From Pseudoduganella armeniaca (GTDB lineage Bacteria; Pseudomonadota; Gammaproteobacteria; Burkholderiales; Burkholderiaceae_D), in the NCBI RefSeq assembly GCF_003028855.1, contig NZ_CP028324.1, positions 2,542,001 to 2,606,000 of the forward strand: 64,000 nt of DNA. Reading direction: 5' to 3'. The position numbers and the translations under genes were made by a program. The notes beneath the pieces were generated by a model. It worked only from the letters and a program-made list of their open reading frames with translations. It did not search any database and had not been told where the DNA came from. This document shows, piece after piece, positions 33,532-42,367 of this stretch. Within the stretch, counting starts at the first letter, position 1. The number at the start of each line of letters is the position of its first letter.

Positions 33532-36384
33532 TCAGCCGGTGTTGCGCAGACCAGCCGCCACCCCGTTGATCGACAGGTGAATGCCGCGATGCACGCGCGG
33601 GTCCGCCTTGTCCGGCTGCGCCGACAGCGCGCGGTGGCGCTTGATCAGCTCCACCTGCAAGTGGTTCAGCGGGTCCAGGTAGGCGAAGCGGTTGGTGATC
33701 GAGCGTGCCAGCAGCGGATTGCCGACCAGGCGCTCCGACGTGCCGGTGATCGTCTCCAGGCATTCCAGCGTGTGGCGGTATTCCTCGCAGATGCGGCGGA
33801 AGATGCGCTCGCGCAGTTCCTCGTCCGCCACCAGCTCGGCATAGCGCGAGGCGATGGCCAGGTCGGTTTTTGCCAGCACCATGTCCATGTTCGACAGCAG
33901 CGTGGCGAAGAACGGCCAGTGCGCGTGCATGTCGCGCAGCTGGGCGATGCGCTCGGAGCGGTCGCCGCCATCGATCCACTGGCCGATGGCGCTGCCGAAG
34001 CCGAACCAGCCCGGCAGCAGCAGGCGGCACTGGCCCCACGAGAAGCCCCACGGAATGGCACGCAGGTCTTCGATGCGCTTGGTCGACTTGCGCGAGGCCG
34101 GGCGCGAACCCAGGTTCAGCTCCGCGATCTCGGCGATCGGCGTGGCGGCGAAGAAGTAGTCCGTGAAGCCGGGCGTTTCGTAGACCAGGTTGCGGTAGGC
34201 CTTGTACGCCAGGTTCGAGATCTCCGCCATCACGGCCTCGAAGCCGGCCAGCTGCTCCTTCTGGGCCGCTTCCGCCGGCGGCGGCAGCAGGCTCGCTTCC
34301 AGGGTCGCGGCCACCAGCAGTTCCAGGTTGCGGCGGCCGATCTCCGCGTTGGAGAACTTCGACGCGATGATCTCGCCCTGTTCGGTCAGGCGGATCTGGC
34401 CGTTGACGGTGCCCTTCGGCTGCGCCAGGATCGCTTCGTAGCTTGGACCGCCGCCGCGGCCCACCGTGCCGCCGCGGCCGTGGAACAGGCGCAGCTTGAC
34501 GCCGGCCTTGGCGAACACGTCGATCAGCGCGATCTCGGCCTTGTACAGCTCCCAGTTCGACGTCAGGAAACCGCCGTCCTTGTTCGAGTCCGAATAGCCC
34601 AGCATGACTTCCTGGATGCGGCCCTGGCGTTCGATCAGCTGCTGCACCAGCGGCAGCGCCATCACCTCGGCCATGATGCCGGCGGCGCGCTGCAGGTCGG
34701 GAATCGTCTCGAACAGCGGGATCACCATCAGGTCGGCCGTCGCGTTGCCGTCGGCATCCTGGCGCAGCAGGCCGGTCTCCTGCTGCAGTACCAGCACTTC
34801 CAGCAGGTCCGACACCGTCTCGGTATGCGAGATGATGTAGTTGCGGATCGCGCGCGCGCCGTAGCGCTGGCGGATTTCGCGCGCGGCGCGGAAGATCGAC
34901 AGCTCCGACTGCGTCTCCGGCGTGTAGTCGATATAGGGCGAGTACAGCAGGCGCGGTTGCGCCAGCTCGGCCAGCAGCAGCTGGACCTTGGCTGCTTCGT
35001 CCAGGGCGGCGTAATCGGGCTCGCCGCCGGCGCGGGCGAACAGCTCGGCCAGCACCCGCTCGTGCACGTCGGACGACTGGCGCATGTCCAGCGAGGCCAG
35101 GTGGAAGCCGAACACGTCGGCGGCGCGCTTCAGGGTGGTCAGGCGCGGGCGCGCCAGCATGCCGCCGTGGTTGGCGTCCAGCGAGTCGATCAGCACCTGC
35201 AGGTCGGCCGAGAACGCGACCGCGTCGGCATACGGCTCGGCGTGGCCCACTTCCTTGCGCAGGATGTTGGCGGCGCCCAGGGCGCGCGCCGTGGAGGCCA
35301 GGCGCGCATAGATGCCGATCAGCGCGCGGCGGTACGGCTCGTCGGCGCGGTGGTCGGACTGGTCCGGCGAGGCGTCGGCCAGCGCCTTCAACTCGGGGCT
35401 GCAGCCGACCATCAGCGTGGACACCGACAGGTCCGCGCCCAGCGCGTGCGCCTCGTCCAGGTAGAAGTCGATGATGGTGGTGGCGTGGCGCGCCAGTGCG
35501 TGCTGCATCGTGCCGGCGTTGACGTTCGGATTGCCGTCACGGTCGCCGCCGATCCAGCTGCCCATCTGCAGGTAGGGCGCGGGAATCTGCGACGGCTGCT
35601 CGTGGCCGTACTGGGCGGCGATGTCCTCCTCGATGTCGTCGTACAGGCCCGGCACCTCGCGCAGGAACGTGATGCGGTAGTACGACAGCGCGTTCTCGAT
35701 CTCGTCGGCCACCGTCAGCTTGGTGTAGCGCAGCATGCGCGTCTGCCACAGGGTGGCGATGCGCACGCGCAGCATGTGCAGGTTGGCGGCGCGCTCGCGC
35801 GGCGTCAGCGGCAGGTCGCGCTCGGCCAGCAGGCGGGCGATGTCGTGTTCCGCGTCCAGGATCGACTTGCGCTGCACCTCGGTCGGGTGCGCCGTCAGGA
35901 CCGGCGAGATCAGCGCGTCGTGGAAGAAGCCGTCGACCGTTTCCTTGTCCACGCCGGCGTCCTTCAGCTTGGCCAGGGCGTAGCCGATGCTGCCGCGCTG
36001 CGCCTTGGAGCCGGCCAGCAGGTGGGCACGGCGGCGGCGGATGTGGTGCTGGTCCTCGGCGATATTGGCCAGGTGCGAGAAGTAGGAGAACGCGCGCACG
36101 ACCGTGATCGTCTGCTCGCGCGTCAGGATCTTCAGCATGCCGTCCAGTTCCTTGGCGGCGCCGGCATCGGCCTCGCGGCGGAAGCGCACGGCGGTCTGGC
36201 GGATCGTCTCCACCACGGCGAACACTTCCTCGCCTTCCTGTTCGCGCAGCACGTCGCCCAGCAGGCGGCCCAGCAGGCGGATGTCTTCCTTCAGCGGCGC
36301 GTCCTTGTCGTCGGCCGGGGTGCCCGATTGCTCGATCGTTGATGCAGGGAGTTGTTCGTCTGTCGCACTAGCAAAATTTACCAT
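33532..36384 (-). CDS. ppc: Phosphoenolpyruvate carboxylase
   Basis: Enzyme of 950 residues that carboxylates phosphoenolpyruvate to oxaloacetate, refilling the TCA cycle. Conserved elements are present: the catalytic His in LTAHPTEVQRKS, GGDRDGNPNVN, the substrate loop FHGRGGTVGRGGGPSY, LGYSDSNKDGG, and the C-terminal GLRNTG. The ATG at 36384 (MVNFASATDEQ) is chosen; upstream in-frame sequence is non-conserved. It is divergent from hemC with a 183-base gap that holds both promoters, including a TAAAAT box near 36456. Confidence 0.97.
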   Translation of the reverse strand: MVNFASATDEQLPASTIEQSGTPADDKDAPLKEDIRLLGRLLGDVLREQEGEEVFAVVETIRQTAVRFRREADAGAAKELDGMLKILTREQTITVVRAFSYFSHLANIAEDQHHIRRRRAHLLAGSKAQRGSIGYALAKLKDAGVDKETVDGFFHDALISPVLTAHPTEVQRKSILDAEHDIARLLAERDLPLTPRERAANLHMLRVRIATLWQTRMLRYTKLTVADEIENALSYYRITFLREVPGLYDDIEEDIAAQYGHEQPSQIPAPYLQMGSWIGGDRDGNPNVNAGTMQHALARHATTIIDFYLDEAHALGADLSVSTLMVGCSPELKALADASPDQSDHRADEPYRRALIGIYARLASTARALGAANILRKEVGHAEPYADAVAFSADLQVLIDSLDANHGGMLARPRLTTLKRAADVFGFHLASLDMRQSSDVHERVLAELFARAGGEPDYAALDEAAKVQLLLAELAQPRLLYSPYIDYTPETQSELSIFRAAREIRQRYGARAIRNYIISHTETVSDLLEVLVLQQETGLLRQDADGNATADLMVIPLFETIPDLQRAAGIMAEVMALPLVQQLIERQGRIQEVMLGYSDSNKDGGFLTSNWELYKAEIALIDVFAKAGVKLRLFHGRGGTVGRGGGPSYEAILAQPKGTVNGQIRLTEQGEIIASKFSNAEIGRRNLELLVAATLEASLLPPPAEAAQKEQLAGFEAVMAEISNLAYKAYRNLVYETPGFTDYFFAATPIAEIAELNLGSRPASRKSTKRIEDLRAIPWGFSWGQCRLLLPGWFGFGSAIGQWIDGGDRSERIAQLRDMHAHWPFFATLLSNMDMVLAKTDLAIASRYAELVADEELRERIFRRICEEYRHTLECLETITGTSERLVGNPLLARSITNRFAYLDPLNHLQVELIKRHRALSAQPDKADPRVHRGIHLSINGVAAGLRNTG

Positions 36385-36567
36385 AGTTGTTTCAGCAAGG
36401 ATGATGGGTGGCGGTGCAAAGGCTTTTGGCCCACAGGCTGCAGGAAAGCGCATGCTAAAATTTGTGGTCTTGAAGCATGCGCGGGTAACTGGCAAACGCC
36501 GGTTGGCGTCGGCAACAGCGAAACTCGGTTTAACACTCAGTTGGTACCTCAGTTGGAAAGTCCCGTT

Positions 36568-37554
36568 TTGAATACATCGGAAAACGCAGTGCAAATCCCT
36601 TCCAGACTGGTGATCGCGTCGCGCGAGAGCCGGCTGGCCATGTGGCAGGCCGAACACGTGCGCGCGCGCTTGCAAATATTATATCCGCAGTGCGCCGTCG
36701 AGATTCTCGGCATGACGACGCGGGGCGACCAGATCCTCGACCGCAGCCTGTCCAAGGTCGGCGGCAAGGGCCTGTTCGTCAAGGAACTGGAGGTGGCGAT
36801 GGCCGATGGCCGCGCCGACCTGGCCGTGCATTCGCTCAAGGACGTGCCGATGGACCTGCCGGAAGGCTTCGCGCTGGCCGCCGTGCTGGAGCGCGAAGAC
36901 CCGCGCGACGCCTTCGTCTCGAACGACTACGCGGCGCTGGACGAGCTGCCGGCCGGCGCGATCGTCGGCACCAGCAGCCTGCGCCGCCAGTCGCTGATCG
37001 CCGCGCGCTATCCGCACCTGGTCGTGAAACCGCTGCGCGGCAACCTGGACACCCGCCTGGGCAAGCTCGATCGGGGCGACTACGCCGCGATCATCCTGGC
37101 CGCCGCCGGCCTGAAGCGCCTGGGCCTGGAACAGCGCATCCGCGCGCTGCTGGAGCCGGCCGTCAGCCTGCCGGCCGCCGGGCAGGGCGCGATGGCGATC
37201 GAGATCGCCCATACCGACACGCCGCGCGCCGACGGGGTCGACCTGCTGGCGCTGCTGGCGCCGCTGAACGACGTGGCCACCAGCCAGGCCGTGACGGCCG
37301 AGCGGCGCGTGTCGAAAGTGTTCGGCGGCAGCTGCCAGGTGCCGTTGGCGGCCTACGCCACGATCGCGGATGGCACCATGCACCTGCGTGCGATGGTCGC
37401 CACGCCGGACGGCCAGCGCGTGGCCAGTGCCGAGGTGCACGGCCCCGCCGTGGACGCGAGCCAGCTGGGCGACCAGGTCGCCGACAAGCTGCGCGCGCAG
37501 GACGCCCTGGCCATCCTGGCCGAGGCAAAAGCGGCCGCCGACGGCGCCGCCTGA
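36568..37554 (+). CDS. hemC: Hydroxymethylbilane synthase (porphobilinogen deaminase)
   Basis: Enzyme of 328 residues that joins four porphobilinogens into hydroxymethylbilane. Conserved blocks are RESRLAMWQAEHV, TTRGDQILDRSLSKVGGKGL, LAVHSLKDVPMDLP, and RGNLDTRLGKLD. The Cys that holds the dipyrromethane cofactor is in FGGSCQVPLAAY. The start is most likely TTG at 36568, which has GGAAAG nine bases upstream; no in-frame ATG occurs before conserved sequence. It begins the hemC-hemD-hemX-hemY operon, with the hemD ATG two bases after its stop. Confidence 0.95.
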   Translation: MNTSENAVQIPSRLVIASRESRLAMWQAEHVRARLQILYPQCAVEILGMTTRGDQILDRSLSKVGGKGLFVKELEVAMADGRADLAVHSLKDVPMDLPEGFALAAVLEREDPRDAFVSNDYAALDELPAGAIVGTSSLRRQSLIAARYPHLVVKPLRGNLDTRLGKLDRGDYAAIILAAAGLKRLGLEQRIRALLEPAVSLPAAGQGAMAIEIAHTDTPRADGVDLLALLAPLNDVATSQAVTAERRVSKVFGGSCQVPLAAYATIADGTMHLRAMVATPDGQRVASAEVHGPAVDASQLGDQVADKLRAQDALAILAEAKAAADGAA

Positions 37555-37556
37555 GG

Positions 37557-38327
37557 ATGCCGGGCGCCGTCGTCATTACCCGTCCGCTGGCGCAGGCGCT
37601 GCCGCTGGCCGAGCAGGTGCGCGCGCTCGGGCGCGCCGTCGAGGTGCTGCCACTGCTCGAGATCGCGCCGCTGGCCGACCAGTCGGCGCTGGCCGCCACC
37701 CTGGCGCGGCTGCACGAATTCGCGCTGGTCGCCTTTGTCTCGCCGAACGCCATCGATGCCGCGTTCGCCCACATCGCCGCCTGGCCGCCCGGCGTGACGC
37801 TGGCCGTGCTGGGCGAGGGCAGCCGCGCCGCGCTGGCCGCGCACGGCATCGGCCCGGATGGCGTCGATATCCTCAGCCCGGCCGATGCGGCGCACAGCGA
37901 TTCCGAGCACCTGCTGCAAACGCTGGACCTGGCCGCGCTGCGCGGCCGCCGCGTGCTGATCGTGCGCGGCGAATCCGGTCGCGAGCTGATGGCGGACGGC
38001 CTGCGCGCGGCCGGCGCCGAGGTCACCACCATCGCGGCCTACCGCCGCAGCGTGCCGGCGTTGACACCGGCGCTGGCCGAACGGCTGGCGCGCCTGCTGG
38101 CGGTGCCGAACGACTGGGTGGTCACGAGCTCGGAGGCGCTGCGTGGCCTGCTGCGACTGCTGGCTGCGGTGACTGACGTTGATCTTGTGGCAAAGATGCA
38201 ACAACAGCAACTGATCGTGCCGCATGCCAGGATCGCCGCGACGGCGCACGAACTGGGCCTTACCCACGTAACGCTGACAGGATCCGGCGACGAGCGTCTG
38301 CTCGCCGCGTTACAATCTATGCCATGA
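37557..38327 (+). CDS. hemD: Uroporphyrinogen-III synthase
   Basis: Protein of 256 residues that cyclises hydroxymethylbilane with inversion of ring D. The family is poorly conserved in sequence, but the pattern is clear: VVITRPLAQALPLAEQV at the N-terminus, LVAFVSPNAIDAAFAHI, RVLIVRGESGRELMADGLRAAGA in the hinge region, and WVVTSSEALRGL. Its place directly after hemC and its ATGA overlap with hemX confirm it. Confidence 0.93.
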   Translation: MPGAVVITRPLAQALPLAEQVRALGRAVEVLPLLEIAPLADQSALAATLARLHEFALVAFVSPNAIDAAFAHIAAWPPGVTLAVLGEGSRAALAAHGIGPDGVDILSPADAAHSDSEHLLQTLDLAALRGRRVLIVRGESGRELMADGLRAAGAEVTTIAAYRRSVPALTPALAERLARLLAVPNDWVVTSSEALRGLLRLLAAVTDVDLVAKMQQQQLIVPHARIAATAHELGLTHVTLTGSGDERLLAALQSMP

Positions 38328-39493
38328 ACGAATTACCTACTGTTTCCCATCCCGCCGACCCGGGCGCACCGGCCAGCGGCGCCGCCAGTCCGCCCGTCGC
38401 GCCGCCCGTCAGCCCACCTGCGTCGCCGCCCGCCGGCGCCCCGCTGGGCACCGTGTTGAAACGGCCGATGTCGATCGCCGTCATCGCGCTGGCCGCGCTG
38501 CTGGCCGCGCAGACGATCAGTACCAACCGCCAGATCCGCCACCTGCGCGAGGAGATGGCGCGCCGCCTGCAGCAGAGCGACGCGACCACGACCGAGGCCG
38601 CGCAGCTGGTGCGCGCCACGCAGGAAGCGACCAAGGAGCTGCAGGTCAAGGTCGGCGTGCTGGAGGGGCGCCAGCAGGAAGCCCAGGCGCAGCAATTGGC
38701 GCTGGAGCAGCTGTACAACGACATGTCGAAGAACCGCGACGAGTGGGCGCTGGCCGAGATCGAGCAGGTGCTGTCCACGGCCAGCCAGCAATTGCAGCTG
38801 GCCGGTAACGTGCCGGGCGCGCTGATCGCGCTGCAGAACGCCGACCGCAGCCTGTCCCGCTCCGACAAGCCGCAGTTCATCACGATCCGCCGGGCGATCG
38901 CGCGCGACACGGAGAAGCTGAAGGCATTGCCATCGGTGGACTCGGTCGGGCTGGCCGTACGGCTCGACAATGTGATCGCGCAAGTCGACGCGCTGCCGAT
39001 GCTGTCGGATGCGACGCCGACCCTGCCGGCCGCGCCGGCCCGCAAGGCCGCGGCGCGGCGCAAGGGCGCGCCCGAGCCGGCGCCTGTGCCAGCCGAGCCG
39101 GCGGCCGACACCTGGCTGGGCCGCGTGCAGGGCGCGTGGAGCAGCTGGACCGGCGAGATGTGGACGGACGTGCGCCAGCTGCTGCGCGTGCGCACGGTGG
39201 AGAATCCGGAAGCGATGATGCTGGCGCCGGAGCACGCCTACTTCCTGCGCGAGAACCTGAAGCTGCGCCTGTTGAACGCGCGCATGGCCCTGTTGTCGCG
39301 CAACGAGGCCGCGTTCCGTGCCGACCTGCTGGCGGCGCAGGAGCAGCTGGTGCGCTACTTCGATACGCGCGCGTCGCAGACGCAGCGGGTGCAGGCGCTG
39401 CTGCGCCAGGTCCAGGGCAGCAACCTCGCGATCGAGATGCCGACCCTGGCGGACAGCCTGAACGCCGTGCGCAACTACAAAGCGAAGCCCTGA
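38324..39493 (+). CDS. hemX: HemX family membrane protein
   Basis: Protein of 389 residues. A Pro/Ala-rich cytoplasmic start (GAASPPVAPPVSPPASPP) is followed by one membrane helix (SIAVIALAALLAAQTI) and a long coiled-coil region (RQIRHLREEMARRLQQ, EVQVKVGVLEGRQQEAQ-like). The C-terminal domain, with LLRVRTVENPEAMMLAPEHA, is the HemX domain. It is often called uroporphyrinogen-III C-methyltransferase, but it lacks that enzyme's SAM-binding fold; its role in haem synthesis is not proven. It overlaps hemD and is three bases from hemY. Confidence 0.9.
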   Translation: MNELPTVSHPADPGAPASGAASPPVAPPVSPPASPPAGAPLGTVLKRPMSIAVIALAALLAAQTISTNRQIRHLREEMARRLQQSDATTTEAAQLVRATQEATKELQVKVGVLEGRQQEAQAQQLALEQLYNDMSKNRDEWALAEIEQVLSTASQQLQLAGNVPGALIALQNADRSLSRSDKPQFITIRRAIARDTEKLKALPSVDSVGLAVRLDNVIAQVDALPMLSDATPTLPAAPARKAAARRKGAPEPAPVPAEPAADTWLGRVQGAWSSWTGEMWTDVRQLLRVRTVENPEAMMLAPEHAYFLRENLKLRLLNARMALLSRNEAAFRADLLAAQEQLVRYFDTRASQTQRVQALLRQVQGSNLAIEMPTLADSLNAVRNYKAKP

Positions 39494-39496
39494 TCC

Positions 39497-40693
39497 ATGC
39501 GTCTATTCCTCTGGTTACTCGCACTGATGGCGGCGGCGATCGGCATCGCCGTGACGGCCCGCTTCAATCCCGGCAACGTGGTCCTGTTCTATCCGCCGTA
39601 CCGGATGGACCTGTCGCTGAACTTCTTCGTCGTGCTGATGGTGGCGCTGTTCCTGCTGTTGTATGCGGTGACGCGGGCCGTGCGCGCGACGATGCGCATG
39701 CCGGCGCGGGTGGCGGAGTATCGCCAGCGCAAGCGTGAGCGCGACGGCAACAAGGGCCTGCGCGATGCCTTGAAGGCGCTGTTCGAAGGCCGCTTCGGCC
39801 ATGCCGAAAAGGCCGCGCTGCGCGCCGCCGAGCTGCCGGAAAACGCCGGCGTGGCAGCGCTGATCGGCGCCCGCGCCGCGCACCGCATGCGCCAGCAAGC
39901 GCGCCGCGACCAGTGGGTCGCGCGCATCGCCGACGATCCGGCGATGAAGACGGCACGCCTGATGACGATGACGGAACTGCTGGTCGACGACCACCAGCCG
40001 GAGGCGGCCCTCGCCGCCGTGCGCGAACTGAACGCCAGCGGTACCCGCCACATCCACGCGCTGCAATGGTCGCTGAAGGCCGAGCAGCAAGCCAAGAACT
40101 GGCCGGAAGTGCTGCGCCTAGTGCGCTCGCTGGACAAGCACAAGGCGCTGCACCCGGCGCTGTCGGCGCGGCTGCGCGAGCTGGCCTACAACGACCTGCT
40201 GTCGAACAAGGCGCACGACGCCGAATCGCTGATGCGGGTGTGGTCGACGATCCCGTCGAACGACCGCGTCAAGCCCGTGGTGGCCTGCCGCGCGGCGACG
40301 GCGCTGAATGCGCGCGGCCTGCACGACGAGGCGCGCCTGGTGGCTGAGGAATCGCTGAAGGCCAACTGGGACGAGCGCGTGATCCGCGCCTACCGCGACG
40401 CGGCGGCGCCGGCCGGTTCCGGCGCGCTGCTGGCCCAGATCGAGCACTGCGAGGCATGGCTGCTGGAGCGGCCCAACGACGCCGAGCTGGCGCTGACCCT
40501 GGGGTCGCTGTGCCTGAAGCAGAAGCTGTGGGGCAAGGCGCAGCGCTACCTGGAGCAGGCGCTGTCGGACGCGACCGACCCGCCGATGGTGCGCGAGGCG
40601 CACCTGAAGCTGGCTCAGCTGCATGAAGCGCTGCAGCAGCCGGAGGCGGCCGCGAACCACTACCGGCAGTGCGCGCTGGCGACGATACTCTGA
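39497..40693 (+). CDS. hemY: HemY protein (TPR-type membrane protein)
   Basis: Protein of 398 residues with two N-terminal membrane helices (LFLWLLALMAAAIGIAVTA and FFVVLMVALFLLLYAVTRAV). A HemY N-terminal domain and tetratricopeptide-like helical repeats follow (ALRDALKALFEGRFGHAEKA, WGKAQRYLEQALSDATDPP). The beta/gamma-proteobacterial HemY is unrelated to the protoporphyrinogen oxidase also named HemY. It is thought to coordinate late haem synthesis. It closes the hem operon, and a strong terminator follows at 40709-40732. Confidence 0.92.
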   Translation: MRLFLWLLALMAAAIGIAVTARFNPGNVVLFYPPYRMDLSLNFFVVLMVALFLLLYAVTRAVRATMRMPARVAEYRQRKRERDGNKGLRDALKALFEGRFGHAEKAALRAAELPENAGVAALIGARAAHRMRQQARRDQWVARIADDPAMKTARLMTMTELLVDDHQPEAALAAVRELNASGTRHIHALQWSLKAEQQAKNWPEVLRLVRSLDKHKALHPALSARLRELAYNDLLSNKAHDAESLMRVWSTIPSNDRVKPVVACRAATALNARGLHDEARLVAEESLKANWDERVIRAYRDAAAPAGSGALLAQIEHCEAWLLERPNDAELALTLGSLCLKQKLWGKAQRYLEQALSDATDPPMVREAHLKLAQLHEALQQPEAAANHYRQCALATIL

Positions 40694-40708
40694 TTGCGTT
40701 GAACTTAC

Positions 40709-40732
40709 GGCCCGCTCTGCGGGCCTTTTTTT
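40709..40732 (+). terminator. Intrinsic terminator of the hem operon
   Basis: GGCCCGC and GCGGGCC pair perfectly around TCT, followed by seven T, 15 bases after the hemY stop. Confidence 0.93.
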
Positions 40733-40755
40733 CCATTGATGCAGAAGTAACCCAT

Positions 40756-40808
40756 GGGGACAGGCACCTGTTTGCAGGTCGGAGACCTGCAAACAGGTGC
40801 CTGTCCCC
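40756..40808. repeat. GACAG-family palindrome R5
   Basis: Two perfect 25-base arms (40756-40780 and 40784-40808) around GGA. The arm begins GGGGACAGGCACCTGTTTGC. It lies between the hem terminator and the ppa promoter. It follows the same template as R2 with six or so base changes that are all matched in the opposite arm. Confidence 0.9.
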
Positions 40809-40833
40809 GGTGCCTCAAATGGCACGGGGAGGC

Positions 40834-40839
40834 TATAAT
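40834..40839 (+). promoter_or_regulatory. -10 box of the ppa promoter
   Basis: A perfect TATAAT with a weak -35 (TGCCTC, 17 bases upstream), abutting palindrome R5. Transcription would start near 40846, giving a leader of about 48 bases that contains TGAGGAAAAC before the ppa ATG. Confidence 0.6.
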
Positions 40840-40893
40840 TGCGCGGTTTGCACGATAGTGTTTGTATAACTGAACTGAATCACTGAGGAAAAC

Positions 40894-41430
40894 ATGAGCC
40901 TGAACAAAGTGTCCGCCGGCCGCGACGTGCCGAACGATTTCAACGTCATCATCGAAATCCCGATGAACGCCGACCCGATCAAGTACGAAGTGGACAAGGA
41001 ATCGGGCGCAATCTTCGTCGACCGCTTCATGGGCACCGCGATGCACTATCCGTGCAACTACGGCTACGTGCCGAACACGCTGTCGGCCGACGGCGACCCG
41101 GTCGACGTGCTGGTCATCACGCCATTCCCGCTGATCCCGGGCGTGGTGGTGCGCTGCCGCGCCATCGGCGTGCTGAAAATGACGGACGAAGCCGGCCAGG
41201 ATGCCAAGGTGCTGGCCGTGCCGGTCGATAAAGTGCTGCCGATCTACAAGCACTGGCAGAAGCCGGAAGACCTGCAGGACCTGCGCCTGCAGCAGATCCA
41301 GCACTTCTTCGAGCACTACAAGGACCTGGAGCCAGGCAAGTGGGTCAAGGTCGACGGCTGGGAAGGCCCGGAAGCGGCCAAGCAGGAAATCCTGGACGGC
41401 GTCGCCGCCTACGGCAAGCAGGGCGCCTGA
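40894..41430 (+). CDS. ppa: Inorganic pyrophosphatase
   Basis: Family I soluble pyrophosphatase of 178 residues, which hydrolyses pyrophosphate and so drives biosynthetic reactions. Conserved active-site elements are IEIPMNADPIKYEVDKESG, YPCNYGYVPNTL, and the metal-binding DGDPVDVLVI, plus the later KVLPIYKHW / HFFEHYKDLEPGKW. Length is typical of the hexameric bacterial form. A ribosome site (GAGGAAAAC) precedes the ATG, and a strong terminator follows. Confidence 0.97.
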   Translation: MSLNKVSAGRDVPNDFNVIIEIPMNADPIKYEVDKESGAIFVDRFMGTAMHYPCNYGYVPNTLSADGDPVDVLVITPFPLIPGVVVRCRAIGVLKMTDEAGQDAKVLAVPVDKVLPIYKHWQKPEDLQDLRLQQIQHFFEHYKDLEPGKWVKVDGWEGPEAAKQEILDGVAAYGKQGA

Positions 41431-41463
41431 GTCTCTGTGCAGTAAGCAGCCCTGCGGGGCATG

Positions 41464-41488
41464 AGCGGCCTTCGGGCCGCTTTTTTTT
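41464..41488 (+). terminator. Intrinsic terminator of ppa
   Basis: AGCGGCC and GGCCGCT pair around the stable TTCG tetraloop, followed by eight T. Confidence 0.95.
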
Positions 41489-41539
41489 GCCCTTAAGAAT
41501 CTGGACGGCGTTCGATCAGATGCGCTCGGCAGGGGTTCA

Positions 41540-41649
41540 TGTCAACCTCGGGGTCAGGCACAAAAGCTGACACAAGCCTGGCAGTAAGGGGCGGATGAAC
41601 GTACAACTGCACAGTCCGTACGCGTTCTGTGCCTGACCCATTGTTGACA
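41540..41649. repeat. GTCAGGCAC inverted-repeat element R6
   Basis: A 110-base element whose ends are inverted copies: TGTCAACC then GGGTCAGGCACA (41540-41562), and TGTGCCTGACCC then TTGTTGACA (41628-41649). The 65-base centre has no ORF. It is larger than the simple palindromes, but the GTCAGGCAC / GTGCCTGAC core relates it to the same family. It marks the left edge of a lower-GC patch. Confidence 0.75.
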
Positions 41650-41697
41650 CTGACTGGGCCGTGGGACCTGCAGCTTGCCACGAGCGGGCAGGCGGCC

Positions 41698-42189
41698 TCA
41701 GCCGAACGATCGCAGCGCCCGGCGCATTCTTCGTATTACCAGCTGCGGTCCGGTGCATACGAGGGATTCGCCACGCACGGCAATCGTTACATCGCTTTCA
41801 CCCCAGCGCAGCCACGCGGGCAGTTTCTGTACAAAACGTTTTTCCTGGTCCACCGCAGTTTGCTCCACATACCCGCAATCGTGCAAAACCCTCTCAACTT
41901 CGGCTTCTTCCGACCTGACTACCCCGCGAACCGCCAACTGTGCCCTGGTTGCAAACAGTAGCGACCAGGCGCCGCCGAGCAGTCCACTCGCCGATATTTG
42001 TGGTATCAGTCGAATGTCGCCAACGAGCCAGACAAGCACAGCTACAACGCTCAACGTTCCACCCATCCATCCGCCCCAGGAGATGAACTGGCGCCAGGAT
42101 TGAAACAAGACGACATATCGCCAGGTGGGGTCGGGGAGGGTGACGCGTGAGATGCGTCCTGAAACAGCGTCTGCCAAGTTGCTCTCCAT
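41698..42189 (-). CDS. Hypothetical membrane protein
   Basis: Protein of 163 residues with two likely membrane helices (FISWGGWMGGTLSVVAVLVWLVG and ISASGLLGGAWSLLFATRA, partly hydrophobic) and a soluble C-terminal part with WLRWGESDVTIAVRGESL. I do not recognise a family. The DNA is less GC-rich than neighbouring genes and lies between element R6 and a damaged lipoprotein gene, so it may have been acquired recently. Coding status is plausible but not certain. Confidence 0.5.
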   Translation of the reverse strand: MESNLADAVSGRISRVTLPDPTWRYVVLFQSWRQFISWGGWMGGTLSVVAVLVWLVGDIRLIPQISASGLLGGAWSLLFATRAQLAVRGVVRSEEAEVERVLHDCGYVEQTAVDQEKRFVQKLPAWLRWGESDVTIAVRGESLVCTGPQLVIRRMRRALRSFG

Positions 42190-42367
42190 CGCGGTTGGCT
42201 GGGAAGACTATGTTAAGCAAGCGAATCAGGTTGCAACTGACCGACATCAACTGGAGCCAACGACGGCTGCGGTGACGAACAGTTGCTACCTCCCGTCACC
42301 AGGGCTCAAAAATGGTAGCCCGCCAGGATGTTCGCTCTTATGATGTGGAAATCACAACAAAAATGGG

